Shown here: positions 1-7,685 of the stretch, in pieces
Layout: the number at the start of each line of letters is the position of its first letter
Position numbering within the stretch: position 1 is the stretch's first letter
NCBI GenBank assembly: GCA_937875295.1
Contig: CALLXS010000058.1
Location: 1-7,792, forward strand
Direction of reading: 5' to 3'
DNA from: an uncultured bacterium
GTDB lineage: Bacteria; Bacteroidota; Ignavibacteria; Kapaibacteriales; UBA2268
Length of the DNA stretch: 7,792 bases
Program-made: the position numbers and the translations under genes
Notes under the pieces: generated by a model
The model's database searches: none
What the model saw: only the letters and a program-made list of their open reading frames with translations
Told to the model about the DNA's origin: nothing

Positions 1-4
1 GAAA

Positions 5-10
5 AAGGAG
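5..10 (+). promoter_or_regulatory. Shine-Dalgarno-like site for the short leftmost ORF
   Basis: AAGGAG lies 5 bases upstream of the ATG at 16, a near-ideal match and distance for ribosome binding. It is the main reason for starting the short ORF at 16. The same frame is open back to base 1, where these bases would read Lys-Gly, so the match could also be coincidental coding sequence inside a longer gene. Confidence 0.45.
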
Positions 11-15
11 TACTA

Positions 16-228
16 ATGAAATTTATGGTAGAGAACAAATATTGTACTGAAAAACTTATTGATTTCATCCAGTATTTTCGAGTTGTGGAATTGGAGCAGA
101 ACAAATATGTAAATATATTATCGTCTTCTGGGTTTGTAAAAGACTTGGCCACAGAGTTAAATTTTCCTATTACTAATTATTTCCTCAACAGATCACAAAT
201 ACAAAAGATGCTAAGCCACAAAACCTAA
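16..228 (+). CDS. Unrecognised short protein (70 aa) or C-terminal end of a truncated longer protein
   Basis: I do not recognise this protein. It is 70 residues, mixed charged and hydrophobic, with a single Cys (residue 10), no evident signal peptide or membrane helix, and a hydrophobic/aromatic first half (around IDFIQYFRVVELEQ). The segment VKDLATELNFP has a vaguely helix-turn-helix-like rhythm, which is too weak to name a function. The start at ATG 16 is supported by AAGGAG at 5-10. However, the reading frame has no stop between base 1 and 16, so this may be the 3' end of a gene beginning outside the window. That the reading frame is real is supported by a rho-independent terminator placed exactly at its end (209-256), with the stop codon TAA inside the hairpin loop. 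The next gene, recG, starts 74 bases further on and is probably transcribed separately. Confidence 0.5.
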   Translation: MKFMVENKYCTEKLIDFIQYFRVVELEQNKYVNILSSSGFVKDLATELNFPITNYFLNRSQIQKMLSHKT

Positions 229-256
229 GGCTTAGCACCATCTTTTTATTTTTATT
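206..256 (+). terminator. Rho-independent terminator overlapping the end of the short ORF
   Basis: TGCTAAGCC (209-217) and GGCTTAGCA (229-237) form a perfect 9-bp stem around an 11-base loop. A T-rich tract follows at 241-256 (five T, A, five T, A, two T). An alternative fold extends the stem to 12 bp by pairing AGAT 206-209 with ATCT 240-243 across a 3-base bulge. The 5' arm is coding sequence (codons 65-68 of the short ORF), and its TAA stop (226-228) sits in the loop. The terminator should insulate recG from upstream transcription. Confidence 0.85.
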
Positions 257-302
257 CCTAAATTATTATAAAACAATTAATTTCGAATTTGCTAATATTA
301 TA

Positions 303-2561
303 ATGACAAGTAAAAGTGATTCAAATGATTTAATAAGCGATTTGCAATTTATAAAGGGAATTGGGCCAGTTCGTGCTAAAGCATTAGCATCAGAAGGAAT
401 AAATACTGGATTAGATTTAATTAATTATTTCCCTAGGGCGTATATTGATAGGAATGCCACAAATTCGATTAAATCAATTATTATTCAAAAATTATCGCAA
501 AATAATATTTCTATTGAAGATAATTCTTTTGATAAAAAGAATCTTGATTTTAAATATTATAACCCAAAGAGAGAATATTCGCTAATTGCCACTATTTCTA
601 ATAAATTGATAAAGCAATATTCAAATCGAAAAAAATATTTGAAATTAACGATAACCGATAGCTTTGGAGATAAAGCTACAGTAATGTATTGGAATTATGC
701 AGAATATTATAATAAGCAATTCGAAATAGGTGATTTAATTAATGTGATAGGAATTCCAGATGTAAAAAATAAATTTGATATTACATTTTCACAACCAGAA
801 ATTAACAAAATAGATTTTGATGAAGATGAAATTGCAGAAAATAAAATTATTCCTATTTATCGTTCATCGGAAATATTTAAACGAGCTGGTATTTCAAACA
901 ATACAATTATAAAAATTATCAGGAATTTCCTTGATAAAAATGTAAAAACACCACAGGAAACCTTGTCGCTTGAAGTTTTGAAGCAATTTAATTTTCCATC
1001 AATTTCTATAGCATATCCGGCAATACACATTCCTAAAAATTATGATGAAATTAATTTAGCTATGCAACGCTTTAAATTTGAAGAAATATTTTACTTTGAA
1101 TTATTTCTAGCGTTAAAGCAGCTTGGCAATAAAACTCTTCAAAAAGGAATTGTGATTGCTGAGAAAAGTAAATTAGCAAGAAAAGTATATGAAAATCTTA
1201 ATTTTGACTTAACTAAAGACCAAAAGAAAGTAATTAATCAAATTACAAAAGATATGTCCAGTGGGCAACCAATGAATAGACTCTTGCAAGGAGATGTTGG
1301 CTCGGGGAAAACAATTGTTGCTGCATTATGTATGGTATCTGTAATTGAAAAGGGATATCAAGTGGCGCTAATGGCTCCTACTGCAATCCTAGCAGAACAA
1401 CATTATAATAGCTTTAAGAACCTATTGAAAGATTTTAATATTAATATTACTTTGTTGACTGGGGGAGCTAAAAATAAAGCTAAATTAAGTAACATTGATG
1501 AAATAAATATTGGAGAGTCTCAAATAATTATAGGTACACATACACTTTTTGAAGATTATGTCAAATTTAATGAATTAGGACTAATCGTTATTGATGAACA
1601 GCATAGATTCGGAGTGGAACAAAAAGCTAAAACTATTAAAGCAGCAAAAAAATCGAACAAAGAAAATCTCACTCCTCATGTGCTTGTAATGAGCGCCACA
1701 CCAATTCCTCGGACATTAGCTCTCACAGTTTACGGCGACCTTGATGTATCAATAATTCGAGAATTGCCTGCTAAAAGGCTTCCAATCAGAACAAAAATTG
1801 TATTAGATAATAATATTGAAAATGCTTATCAATTTATAAGAGATGAAGTTGATAGTGGATCGCAAGCTTATATAGTATTTCCTCTAGTTGAAAAATCTGA
1901 TAAATTAGTAGATTTAAAATCTGCAATTGAATACTTTGATATTTTAAAAGATAGTGAGTTTGTAAATTATAAGTGCGGACTTTTGCATGGACAAATGAAT
2001 GCTAGCGAAAAAGAAATGGTAATGAAAGATTTCTATGGAAAACAATTTGATATTTTAATTGCTACTACAGTTATTGAAGTTGGAATTGATGTTCCAAATG
2101 CTACTGTAATGCTAATTCAAGATGCTTATAAATTTGGATTATCGCAATTACATCAGTTGCGAGGAAGAGTAGGAAGAGGCGAAAAGCAATCTTATTGTAT
2201 TTTAGCAACAAAAGATAACCATAAATTTGCTTTGAACAAAAAAAATAAAGATGAAGATGAAATTAATGCTTCAATTTTGAGATTAAAAACAATGGAACGA
2301 ACTTCAGATGGTTTTGAGATAGCTGAAGTTGATTTGAAATTAAGAGGACCGGGTGACATATTAGGAACAAAGCAATCCGGATTACCAGATTTTAAGTTTC
2401 TCGACATTGTCAACGACGGTGAATTGATTTTTACAGCAAAAAATTTAGCTTTTAATATAGTAGAAAAAGACCCTAAATTATTATTGAGTGAAAATGAGAT
2501 TTACAAAAAAAATATTATAAAAAAATTTAATAAAGTAGAAAATTACTTTAATATTGCATAG
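303..2561 (+). CDS. recG: ATP-dependent DNA helicase RecG
   Basis: RecG is a superfamily 2 double-stranded DNA translocase that remodels stalled forks, R-loops and Holliday junctions in the cytoplasm. The order of parts is complete. An N-terminal helical/HhH-like segment has FIKGIGPVRAKAL at about 17-29. The wedge OB fold spans about 92-168. Walker A is GDVGSGKT (330-337, Lys336). Walker B is the RecG-typical DEQH (431-434) followed by RFGV. Motif III is SAT (464-466). Motifs V-VI run through HQLRGRVGRG (617-626). The C-terminal TRG motif starts near 671 and includes DLKLRGPGDILGT. All catalytic residues are present with no frameshift. At 752 residues it is longer than E. coli RecG (693), partly through a Lys/Asn/Ile-rich segment (about 51-91) between YIDR and the OB fold. 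The ATG at 303 has no Shine-Dalgarno; it is chosen because the conserved N-terminus begins about 15 residues in. It converges on the AddB-like gene, with 8 bases between stop codons. Confidence 0.97.
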   Translation: MTSKSDSNDLISDLQFIKGIGPVRAKALASEGINTGLDLINYFPRAYIDRNATNSIKSIIIQKLSQNNISIEDNSFDKKNLDFKYYNPKREYSLIATISNKLIKQYSNRKKYLKLTITDSFGDKATVMYWNYAEYYNKQFEIGDLINVIGIPDVKNKFDITFSQPEINKIDFDEDEIAENKIIPIYRSSEIFKRAGISNNTIIKIIRNFLDKNVKTPQETLSLEVLKQFNFPSISIAYPAIHIPKNYDEINLAMQRFKFEEIFYFELFLALKQLGNKTLQKGIVIAEKSKLARKVYENLNFDLTKDQKKVINQITKDMSSGQPMNRLLQGDVGSGKTIVAALCMVSVIEKGYQVALMAPTAILAEQHYNSFKNLLKDFNINITLLTGGAKNKAKLSNIDEINIGESQIIIGTHTLFEDYVKFNELGLIVIDEQHRFGVEQKAKTIKAAKKSNKENLTPHVLVMSATPIPRTLALTVYGDLDVSIIRELPAKRLPIRTKIVLDNNIENAYQFIRDEVDSGSQAYIVFPLVEKSDKLVDLKSAIEYFDILKDSEFVNYKCGLLHGQMNASEKEMVMKDFYGKQFDILIATTVIEVGIDVPNATVMLIQDAYKFGLSQLHQLRGRVGRGEKQSYCILATKDNHKFALNKKNKDEDEINASILRLKTMERTSDGFEIAEVDLKLRGPGDILGTKQSGLPDFKFLDIVNDGELIFTAKNLAFNIVEKDPKLLLSENEIYKKNIIKKFNKVENYFNIA

Positions 2562-2569
2562 TTAAAATA

Positions 2570-5500
2570 TTAATCAATTTCGTCAGTATCAATTGGATTT
2601 TCAAAATTGGTAATATTATCATTAATTCTACATATCGTACTAAATTTGCAGTAACTACAAGGTGGAGAATTTTTTCCTTTGTCTGATAAAGTAAATTCAC
2701 CATCAGATATTTTATTGCTAATTAACATTGCTTGTTCTAATGTTTCATTTAGAAATGTAGCTATATTTTCTACTGAATTATATTTTGTTCCGAACTGAGA
2801 GTTAATATCAGCGAAAGATATTATTCCTACAGAAGGATTATTTGCAGTGGGAGCGGAGAATTTTTCATAAGAATAATACACTCCAGCTATTGGTGAAATA
2901 TTGACATCTCCAAAATCATAATTATTTTTTAAATGTTTTTCAGTAGCTAATAGGTATAATGGGATCTGAAATGATTCTCCTGATTTAATATTATTTATTT
3001 TAGGTTGATTTTTTGCATTTCGTTTGTAATCGGCAATAACGAAATATATATCGTTATTATCTTCTTTTATAAATTCAATCCTATCTATTTTACCCTTTAT
3101 TTTAAATCCATTATCTAATTTAATATATTTTTTGCGAGAGTCAGAATGATAATCTCCAAATTCTTCTTCAAATAAGCCTGGATGGCAATTTCTCCATGAG
3201 TCGAAAAGTATAATTTTCTCAAATTCTTTCTCAAGCCAAATCTCTATAAATCCTTTCATTTTAGAATTACCAACTATTAGTTCTAAATCAATATCAAAAA
3301 GTGGATGAGTGTATTTAAAAGTGCTGAATATTTCATTTGCAATTCTTTTAAGTGTATCTAAATAAAATTGTTTTTCTTCTTGTTCAAGCATAACAAGAGA
3401 AATGGTTTTATCTGGGTTATTTTTATTTCGAGCAATAATATTTTTTTCATCAAATTGAATTGTTTGAATTTCCGTATAAAATTTATATAAAATATTGTGA
3501 ACAATATTTCCTATCTCTAAATTGCTTAGACCTATTTCAATTTCCTCGGCAGTTTGGAGTTTTAAAATTCTTTTTAGAAAATATTGATATCCGCAAGAGG
3601 CATAATTATCAAGTTCGGTAGGAGAATATATTTTGTCTTTATAAGTTGCAATAAAAGAGGAAATATCCTTTGGTAATTTATCTAAATTATTAATGGTTTG
3701 CGAAAACTTGTTTGATACAATATTATTTTCAAAATATGTGTTATTTTTTGAAAACTCATTTGCATGTTTAATTGCCAATTGTAATTTTGAAGGAAGGTTC
3801 AATATATTTTCATCTGACAATTCGCTAATTTCAAGCAGAGATGCGTTAATTGCATCAATATCGTTAATAATTGAGTCATGATTTTTAGATTTATCCATAG
3901 TTGAATAAACTTTCGATTGCTCGCTAAGATCTGTAATATTAAGCAAATAATCAATATATGATGAGCGAATCAATTTATCATTTTCTTCTAATTCTGGATA
4001 TGTAAGAAATATTTTTTTTCCTTTTCCATATTCTTGATTATTATTCATTAAGAATTGATAAAATTGCATTTTTTCGCTAATATTATGCTTAATCTCAGCA
4101 TCTGGATTTTCTTTCCCTAAAAATACTTCGCTTCTATATTTTAATGGAAATTGATTATTAGTCATACCGCATAGAATTGTAGTTTTAAAGGGGATACCTC
4201 TAATTTGCTCAATAGAAGTGATAGTAACACCGTAATTTGTTTTTTCGCGCAGTTGGAATTTTCTACCATTCACAGCTGTTTTAAGGTATTCAATTAAATC
4301 TATGATTTTAATTTTTTTATTTGATGCTTTTTCTTTGTAAATAGTTCGAAATTCTTCTAAAAGCAAGATGAATGTATAAAATGCACGGGATTCTCTTTCG
4401 ATATTTTCAAAATGCATTATATTTTCAGATGTAGTTCTTTTTGCGAAGTTATTTGAAATTAATTCATATTTATTTATTATTTTATTATATATATTGAATT
4501 TCTCAAGTATATTTATTTGTATCCAATTAACAAATTCATCTGCTGTGAGCTTGGCATTAATTTTCAATAGATCATTAATTGATTTTAAATCTGAAATTGT
4601 CTTTTTTATATTTCGAATTTCTTTTTCTAAATTTATTATTTCTAAATCAGAATCTTCATCTGAGTCTTGAATTAGTTTATTAAGTATATTTTCTTTATTT
4701 TCAAGGGAAGACGTAAATAAATTTATCCAAGAATCAAAATCTTTGAAATATAAATATCCATTTGACAACCTCAATTGAGATGTGATTTTAACCAAATTAT
4801 CTAAGTCAATTTGCTTGTCATTGTCGCCAATTTCTTTGAAATAATCAATATTAAAAGCTCTTTTAATATCTATTATTTTGAATTTATTTGTAATAATATC
4901 GAATAGAGCAAAAATTCCAATAATTAGAGGTGAAGTATTTAGTGAAATTCTATCAGTTATGTTATTTGGTATATTATATTGATAAAAGACTTCACGAAAC
5001 AGGTTAGCATATTCGCTAGAATTTCTAAAACAAACTGCAATATCTTTTAAATCTACATTTTCCTTTACGTTTAAATATTTGATTAATTTTCCAATAAAGC
5101 GTACTTCGTCTAATTTATTTTTAGTGCTAATAATTGAAATACTGTCATTGAATAGGTTGCTTTTATTTGCAAACCCACTGTACTTAAAAAGATTATTTCT
5201 GATAAATTTTGTATGTTCATTTTCTAATTCTGGTTTAACTTCATTAATTTTATAACCTTTTTTCGCTAAACTTATTATAGCAGTCTCATATCCACCTAAG
5301 AGAGGTCCATCAATTGAAGAGAAATCGATATGCACAGCAATTTTGAGTTCTTGTTTTGATAAATAAGATAACAATAATGCTTCTGGCTCTCTAAAATTTG
5401 AAAAATCATTAAAAAGAACAAGATTTATTTCTGGATAAATATCTGAAAGACTAAAATTAATGTTGCCTTCATTTAATAATTTTAGTACTATATTTAATAG

Positions 5501-6145
5501 TCCTGATTTGTCTATATATTTATTTGATAATATTTCCTCGTAACTTTTCATTATCTGGCTCATATCCGCCATTTTTGATAATTGTGATTTTCCAATATCA
5601 CTATTTAATGATTCTTCATATTCTTCAATCATATTTTGAGAAGTTATTCCATCTTTTCTTAATCCTGTGATTACAGAAAATAGTTTATTCAATAAGCTAG
5701 GGGCTATATTAGCAGAATTGAAATAATTTAGTTTTGCTTTATGAAAAGCTTCCTCAAATAATGATAATGCAAATCCTTCTCCGATTAATTTATATAAAGG
5801 CTTATTTTTAGAACTTTTATCAATCAAATAATTAGCAGTTTTTACAATTAATTTTTCTAAAGAAATAACATTTAATCTACTTATTGGTTTATTATATTTT
5901 TGAGCATAGTATTTAATAATTTCCATTGTGTAATATCTTCTTAATTTCGAAGTAGGTACAACAATTAATAAATTATTAATTCTATCTTCATCAATATATT
6001 TGTATATTGTTTCCCATATAGGGAGTGGAATATATTGATTTTTGATTTTATCGATATCGTTAGTAAGTAAGAATGCCATATTTGAAAGAAAGTTAAAAAT
6101 GAAGAATTTGGATCTTTTATAAATATATACTACAAAAATAATCAT
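2570..6145 (-). CDS. AddB-like PD-(D/E)XK nuclease with Fe-S cluster and inactivated helicase region
   Basis: This 1191-residue protein (1169 from the likelier start) has the architecture of AddB/RexB: an inactive UvrD-like helicase fold fused to a RecB/Cas4-type nuclease that trims DNA ends for recombination. Numbering is from base 6145. The N-terminus has LLIVVPTSKLRR (59-70), matching the strand after Walker A, but no GxGKT/S. Further helicase relics are FNDFSNFREPE (245-255), DEVR (346-349) and the motif V-like VTITSIEQIRGIPF (from 640) ending in NNQFP. A likely coiled coil covers about 500-535. The nuclease domain (about 840-1191) is intact: first cluster Cys851, motif His883 (GNIVH), Asp1021 in GKIDRIE, Asp1039 and Lys1041 in ADYKR, Gln1060-x3-Tyr1064, then C-x2-C-x5-C at 1163, 1166 and 1172. 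An active 4Fe-4S nuclease is therefore predicted. Met23 (base 6079) is the better start, because residues 1-22 look like translated AT-rich leader. No AddA helicase is adjacent. The family call is firm, but orthology to addB itself is inferred. Confidence 0.88.
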   Translation of the reverse strand: MIIFVVYIYKRSKFFIFNFLSNMAFLLTNDIDKIKNQYIPLPIWETIYKYIDEDRINNLLIVVPTSKLRRYYTMEIIKYYAQKYNKPISRLNVISLEKLIVKTANYLIDKSSKNKPLYKLIGEGFALSLFEEAFHKAKLNYFNSANIAPSLLNKLFSVITGLRKDGITSQNMIEEYEESLNSDIGKSQLSKMADMSQIMKSYEEILSNKYIDKSGLLNIVLKLLNEGNINFSLSDIYPEINLVLFNDFSNFREPEALLLSYLSKQELKIAVHIDFSSIDGPLLGGYETAIISLAKKGYKINEVKPELENEHTKFIRNNLFKYSGFANKSNLFNDSISIISTKNKLDEVRFIGKLIKYLNVKENVDLKDIAVCFRNSSEYANLFREVFYQYNIPNNITDRISLNTSPLIIGIFALFDIITNKFKIIDIKRAFNIDYFKEIGDNDKQIDLDNLVKITSQLRLSNGYLYFKDFDSWINLFTSSLENKENILNKLIQDSDEDSDLEIINLEKEIRNIKKTISDLKSINDLLKINAKLTADEFVNWIQINILEKFNIYNKIINKYELISNNFAKRTTSENIMHFENIERESRAFYTFILLLEEFRTIYKEKASNKKIKIIDLIEYLKTAVNGRKFQLREKTNYGVTITSIEQIRGIPFKTTILCGMTNNQFPLKYRSEVFLGKENPDAEIKHNISEKMQFYQFLMNNNQEYGKGKKIFLTYPELEENDKLIRSSYIDYLLNITDLSEQSKVYSTMDKSKNHDSIINDIDAINASLLEISELSDENILNLPSKLQLAIKHANEFSKNNTYFENNIVSNKFSQTINNLDKLPKDISSFIATYKDKIYSPTELDNYASCGYQYFLKRILKLQTAEEIEIGLSNLEIGNIVHNILYKFYTEIQTIQFDEKNIIARNKNNPDKTISLVMLEQEEKQFYLDTLKRIANEIFSTFKYTHPLFDIDLELIVGNSKMKGFIEIWLEKEFEKIILFDSWRNCHPGLFEEEFGDYHSDSRKKYIKLDNGFKIKGKIDRIEFIKEDNNDIYFVIADYKRNAKNQPKINNIKSGESFQIPLYLLATEKHLKNNYDFGDVNISPIAGVYYSYEKFSAPTANNPSVGIISFADINSQFGTKYNSVENIATFLNETLEQAMLISNKISDGEFTLSDKGKNSPPCSYCKFSTICRINDNITNFENPIDTDEID

Positions 6146-6170
6146 ACATAAATTAAAATAAAAGAATAAT

Positions 6171-6202
6171 AAAAAAAAACCCTTTGTGAAAAGGGTTTTT
6201 TT
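6171..6202 (-). terminator. Strong hairpin terminator of the membrane-protein gene, potentially bidirectional
   Basis: CCCTTT (6180-6185) and AAAGGG (6190-6195) flank the 4-base loop GTGA. The run of A on the left (6171-6179) and of T on the right (6196-6202) can extend the stem to 13 bp. Read on the minus strand it is a classic terminator ending in nine T, placed 28 bases past the stop of the membrane-protein gene. On the plus strand it also ends in seven T, but no plus-strand gene runs into it. It implies that the AddB-like gene downstream needs its own promoter in the short gap before its start. Confidence 0.9.
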
Positions 6203-6230
6203 ATTTGATTTAAATTATTTTAATTTAATA

Positions 6231-7601
6231 TTAAGATCTTTTAAATTGATTACTTGGTAAAGATGATTGGCTATCAGGATTAGCAAATGCTTCTCTCATA
6301 CCGCGAAGAATTTTCTCGCTAATTTCTTCAGCCACAACTCTCTTAATATTATCGTCGCTTGTCATATATTCAGTGATAGAAGATTCTACTCTTTGTTTAA
6401 TAATTTCAGCAGATTGTCCTACTAATACATTTGATAATTGATGAATATCGTGTTGTTGTAATCTAAGTGCATCGAGTTGGCTTCTATTACTATCTTCCAT
6501 TTTCTTAAGCATTCTGTCCATACGTTCTTCTTCTTCAGTATACATAAGAGTAATCGCTAATAATGCAAGCATACAGAACTCAGTAAATGTAGAGAAGAAC
6601 ACTAATGATGGCTTAGCAGCTGGGATAAATTTAAGACCACGAATACCAACGATTACGATAAGGATAGATGCACCTGCATAAGCTAAACCTTGTACTAAGT
6701 TAGAATATTTTTCAGTAAAGTGGTGAGACATATATAATCTGAATCCTTTTAAGAAATTCAAGTGATTTCTTCTCCAAATTAGACCACCTTTAGTATCTTC
6801 AATTTCTTTCACAACGAATTCTGAATAATGCTCTCTAATTCTTGTGTAGAGGTGATGCTCGCGGAATTCAACTAAGTCAGTTCCATCATGGAATACATCG
6901 TCAAATTCTAATGGTTTTTTATTAGAAGTAGTAGGATCACCTTCAGATCTGTTCCATACTGTTCTAAAGCTATTTTCAACAAAGTTTAAATCAACTTCGT
7001 TTAATTTATCATCTGGCATAGTCAATAAATCAACTATATCATCACCGAATCCAGTTTGTAATCTAATTTTTGATTTAGTATTGTCAATTTGGATTTCAAA
7101 TAATTGTGCCATATATCCAATAGATGAAGGAAGGATCATCGTGATTAAACAAGCTAAAACAAATGAAATCGCAAGAGATAATACCCAGAAACCAATCCAA
7201 GGCTCGAGTATAATTTCATGCTCACCTAATGCTGGTGATTTTGCAATCCATTCAGTTGGGCTTTTAATGTAACCATGTTGATCCATGGTACGAGTTTTAA
7301 AAGAAATATCAAAAATATATTCTTTATTAATAAATTCTTTAGCTGGGTCTTGAGCTCCTGCAGCGTAAACTTTTTGAGCATTATCTTTTGAAGAGCTTGC
7401 CCATACATTTCCATCATAGCGGACTAATTCATTTTTTAATTTGGCTTCACCAAGAGGTGAGAATAAGTAAGTAACGAATACTCCAACTGCTTTAGGCATA
7501 AGTATGAACTGGAAAAGTAGGAATAAAGTAATAATTAAAATTGCAAATAGTGCAATATGTTGTACTCCAACTTTTTTTGGTGTATGATTTGATGTAGCCA
7601 T
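6231..7601 (-). CDS. Unrecognised four-helix inner-membrane protein with coiled-coil C-terminal tail
   Basis: I do not recognise a named family for this 456-residue protein. Hydrophobic segments at about 15-36, 135-159, 305-322 and 331-354 suggest four membrane helices. Lysines at 9-10 favour a cytoplasmic N-terminus. That gives a periplasmic loop at about 37-134, a cytoplasmic domain at about 160-303 (acidic, with WRRNHLNF near 276-283) and a cytoplasmic tail. The tail begins TEEEERMDRMLKKMED (355-370) and continues as a charged, probably coiled-coil or amphipathic helix to about 440, then a Ser/Pro/Asn-rich end. The fourth helix carries a buried Glu341 (FSTFTEFCML). The helix 3-helix 4 hairpin resembles the two-helix part of the gliding-motor protein GldL, which is inference only. 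MotA/ExbB-like topology is an alternative, but their signature residues were not seen. ATG 7601 has AGGAG 10 bases upstream. A terminator follows 28 bases after the stop, so it is probably monocistronic. Its G+C appears higher than in the neighbouring nuclease gene, and expression may be substantial. Confidence 0.85.
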   Translation of the reverse strand: MATSNHTPKKVGVQHIALFAILIITLFLLFQFILMPKAVGVFVTYLFSPLGEAKLKNELVRYDGNVWASSSKDNAQKVYAAGAQDPAKEFINKEYIFDISFKTRTMDQHGYIKSPTEWIAKSPALGEHEIILEPWIGFWVLSLAISFVLACLITMILPSSIGYMAQLFEIQIDNTKSKIRLQTGFGDDIVDLLTMPDDKLNEVDLNFVENSFRTVWNRSEGDPTTSNKKPLEFDDVFHDGTDLVEFREHHLYTRIREHYSEFVVKEIEDTKGGLIWRRNHLNFLKGFRLYMSHHFTEKYSNLVQGLAYAGASILIVIVGIRGLKFIPAAKPSLVFFSTFTEFCMLALLAITLMYTEEEERMDRMLKKMEDSNRSQLDALRLQQHDIHQLSNVLVGQSAEIIKQRVESSITEYMTSDDNIKRVVAEEISEKILRGMREAFANPDSQSSLPSNQFKRS

Positions 7602-7611
7602 CTTTAAACCA

Positions 7612-7616
7612 CTCCT
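7612..7616 (-). promoter_or_regulatory. Ribosome binding site of the membrane-protein gene
   Basis: On the minus strand AGGAG lies 10 bases before the ATG at 7601, within ACAGGAGTGG. The spacing is a little long but usable, and the site fixes the start: the hydrophobic first helix begins about 14 codons downstream. recG and the AddB-like gene lack any comparable site, so translation of this gene is probably stronger. Confidence 0.7.
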
Positions 7617-7685
7617 GTTTGTTTATGTGTTAATATTTTTATTATAATTATCTTTTTTATTAAAATTTAAATACTATTGAAATTT

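Noticed and set aside
278..285. TAATTTCG upstream of recG, close to the Bacteroidota -7 consensus TAnnTTTG
   Set aside because: It has one mismatch and no matching -33 TTTG at the proper distance. The 45-base AT-rich gap yields such matches easily.
2192..2413. Minus-strand 73-codon ORF inside recG
   Set aside because: It lies wholly within the conserved motif VI-TRG region of recG on the opposite strand and has no ribosome binding site. It is a shadow frame.
3693..3881. Plus-strand 62-codon ORF inside the AddB-like gene
   Set aside because: It is antisense to the strongly supported nuclease frame, with no start signal and a composition typical of an antisense shadow.
7081..7417. Short ORFs on both strands inside the membrane-protein gene (7081-7272 plus, 7226-7417 minus)
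   Set aside because: Both overlap the long frame that has a ribosome binding site and terminator. Neither shows independent start signals.
2570..7601. A defence island or a Zorya-like motor-nuclease pair (membrane protein with coiled coil plus nuclease)
   Set aside because: The nuclease has clear AddB-type architecture and housekeeping recG next to it. The membrane protein lacks recognisable ZorA/MotA signature residues and the long ZorA tail. A strong terminator separates the two genes.
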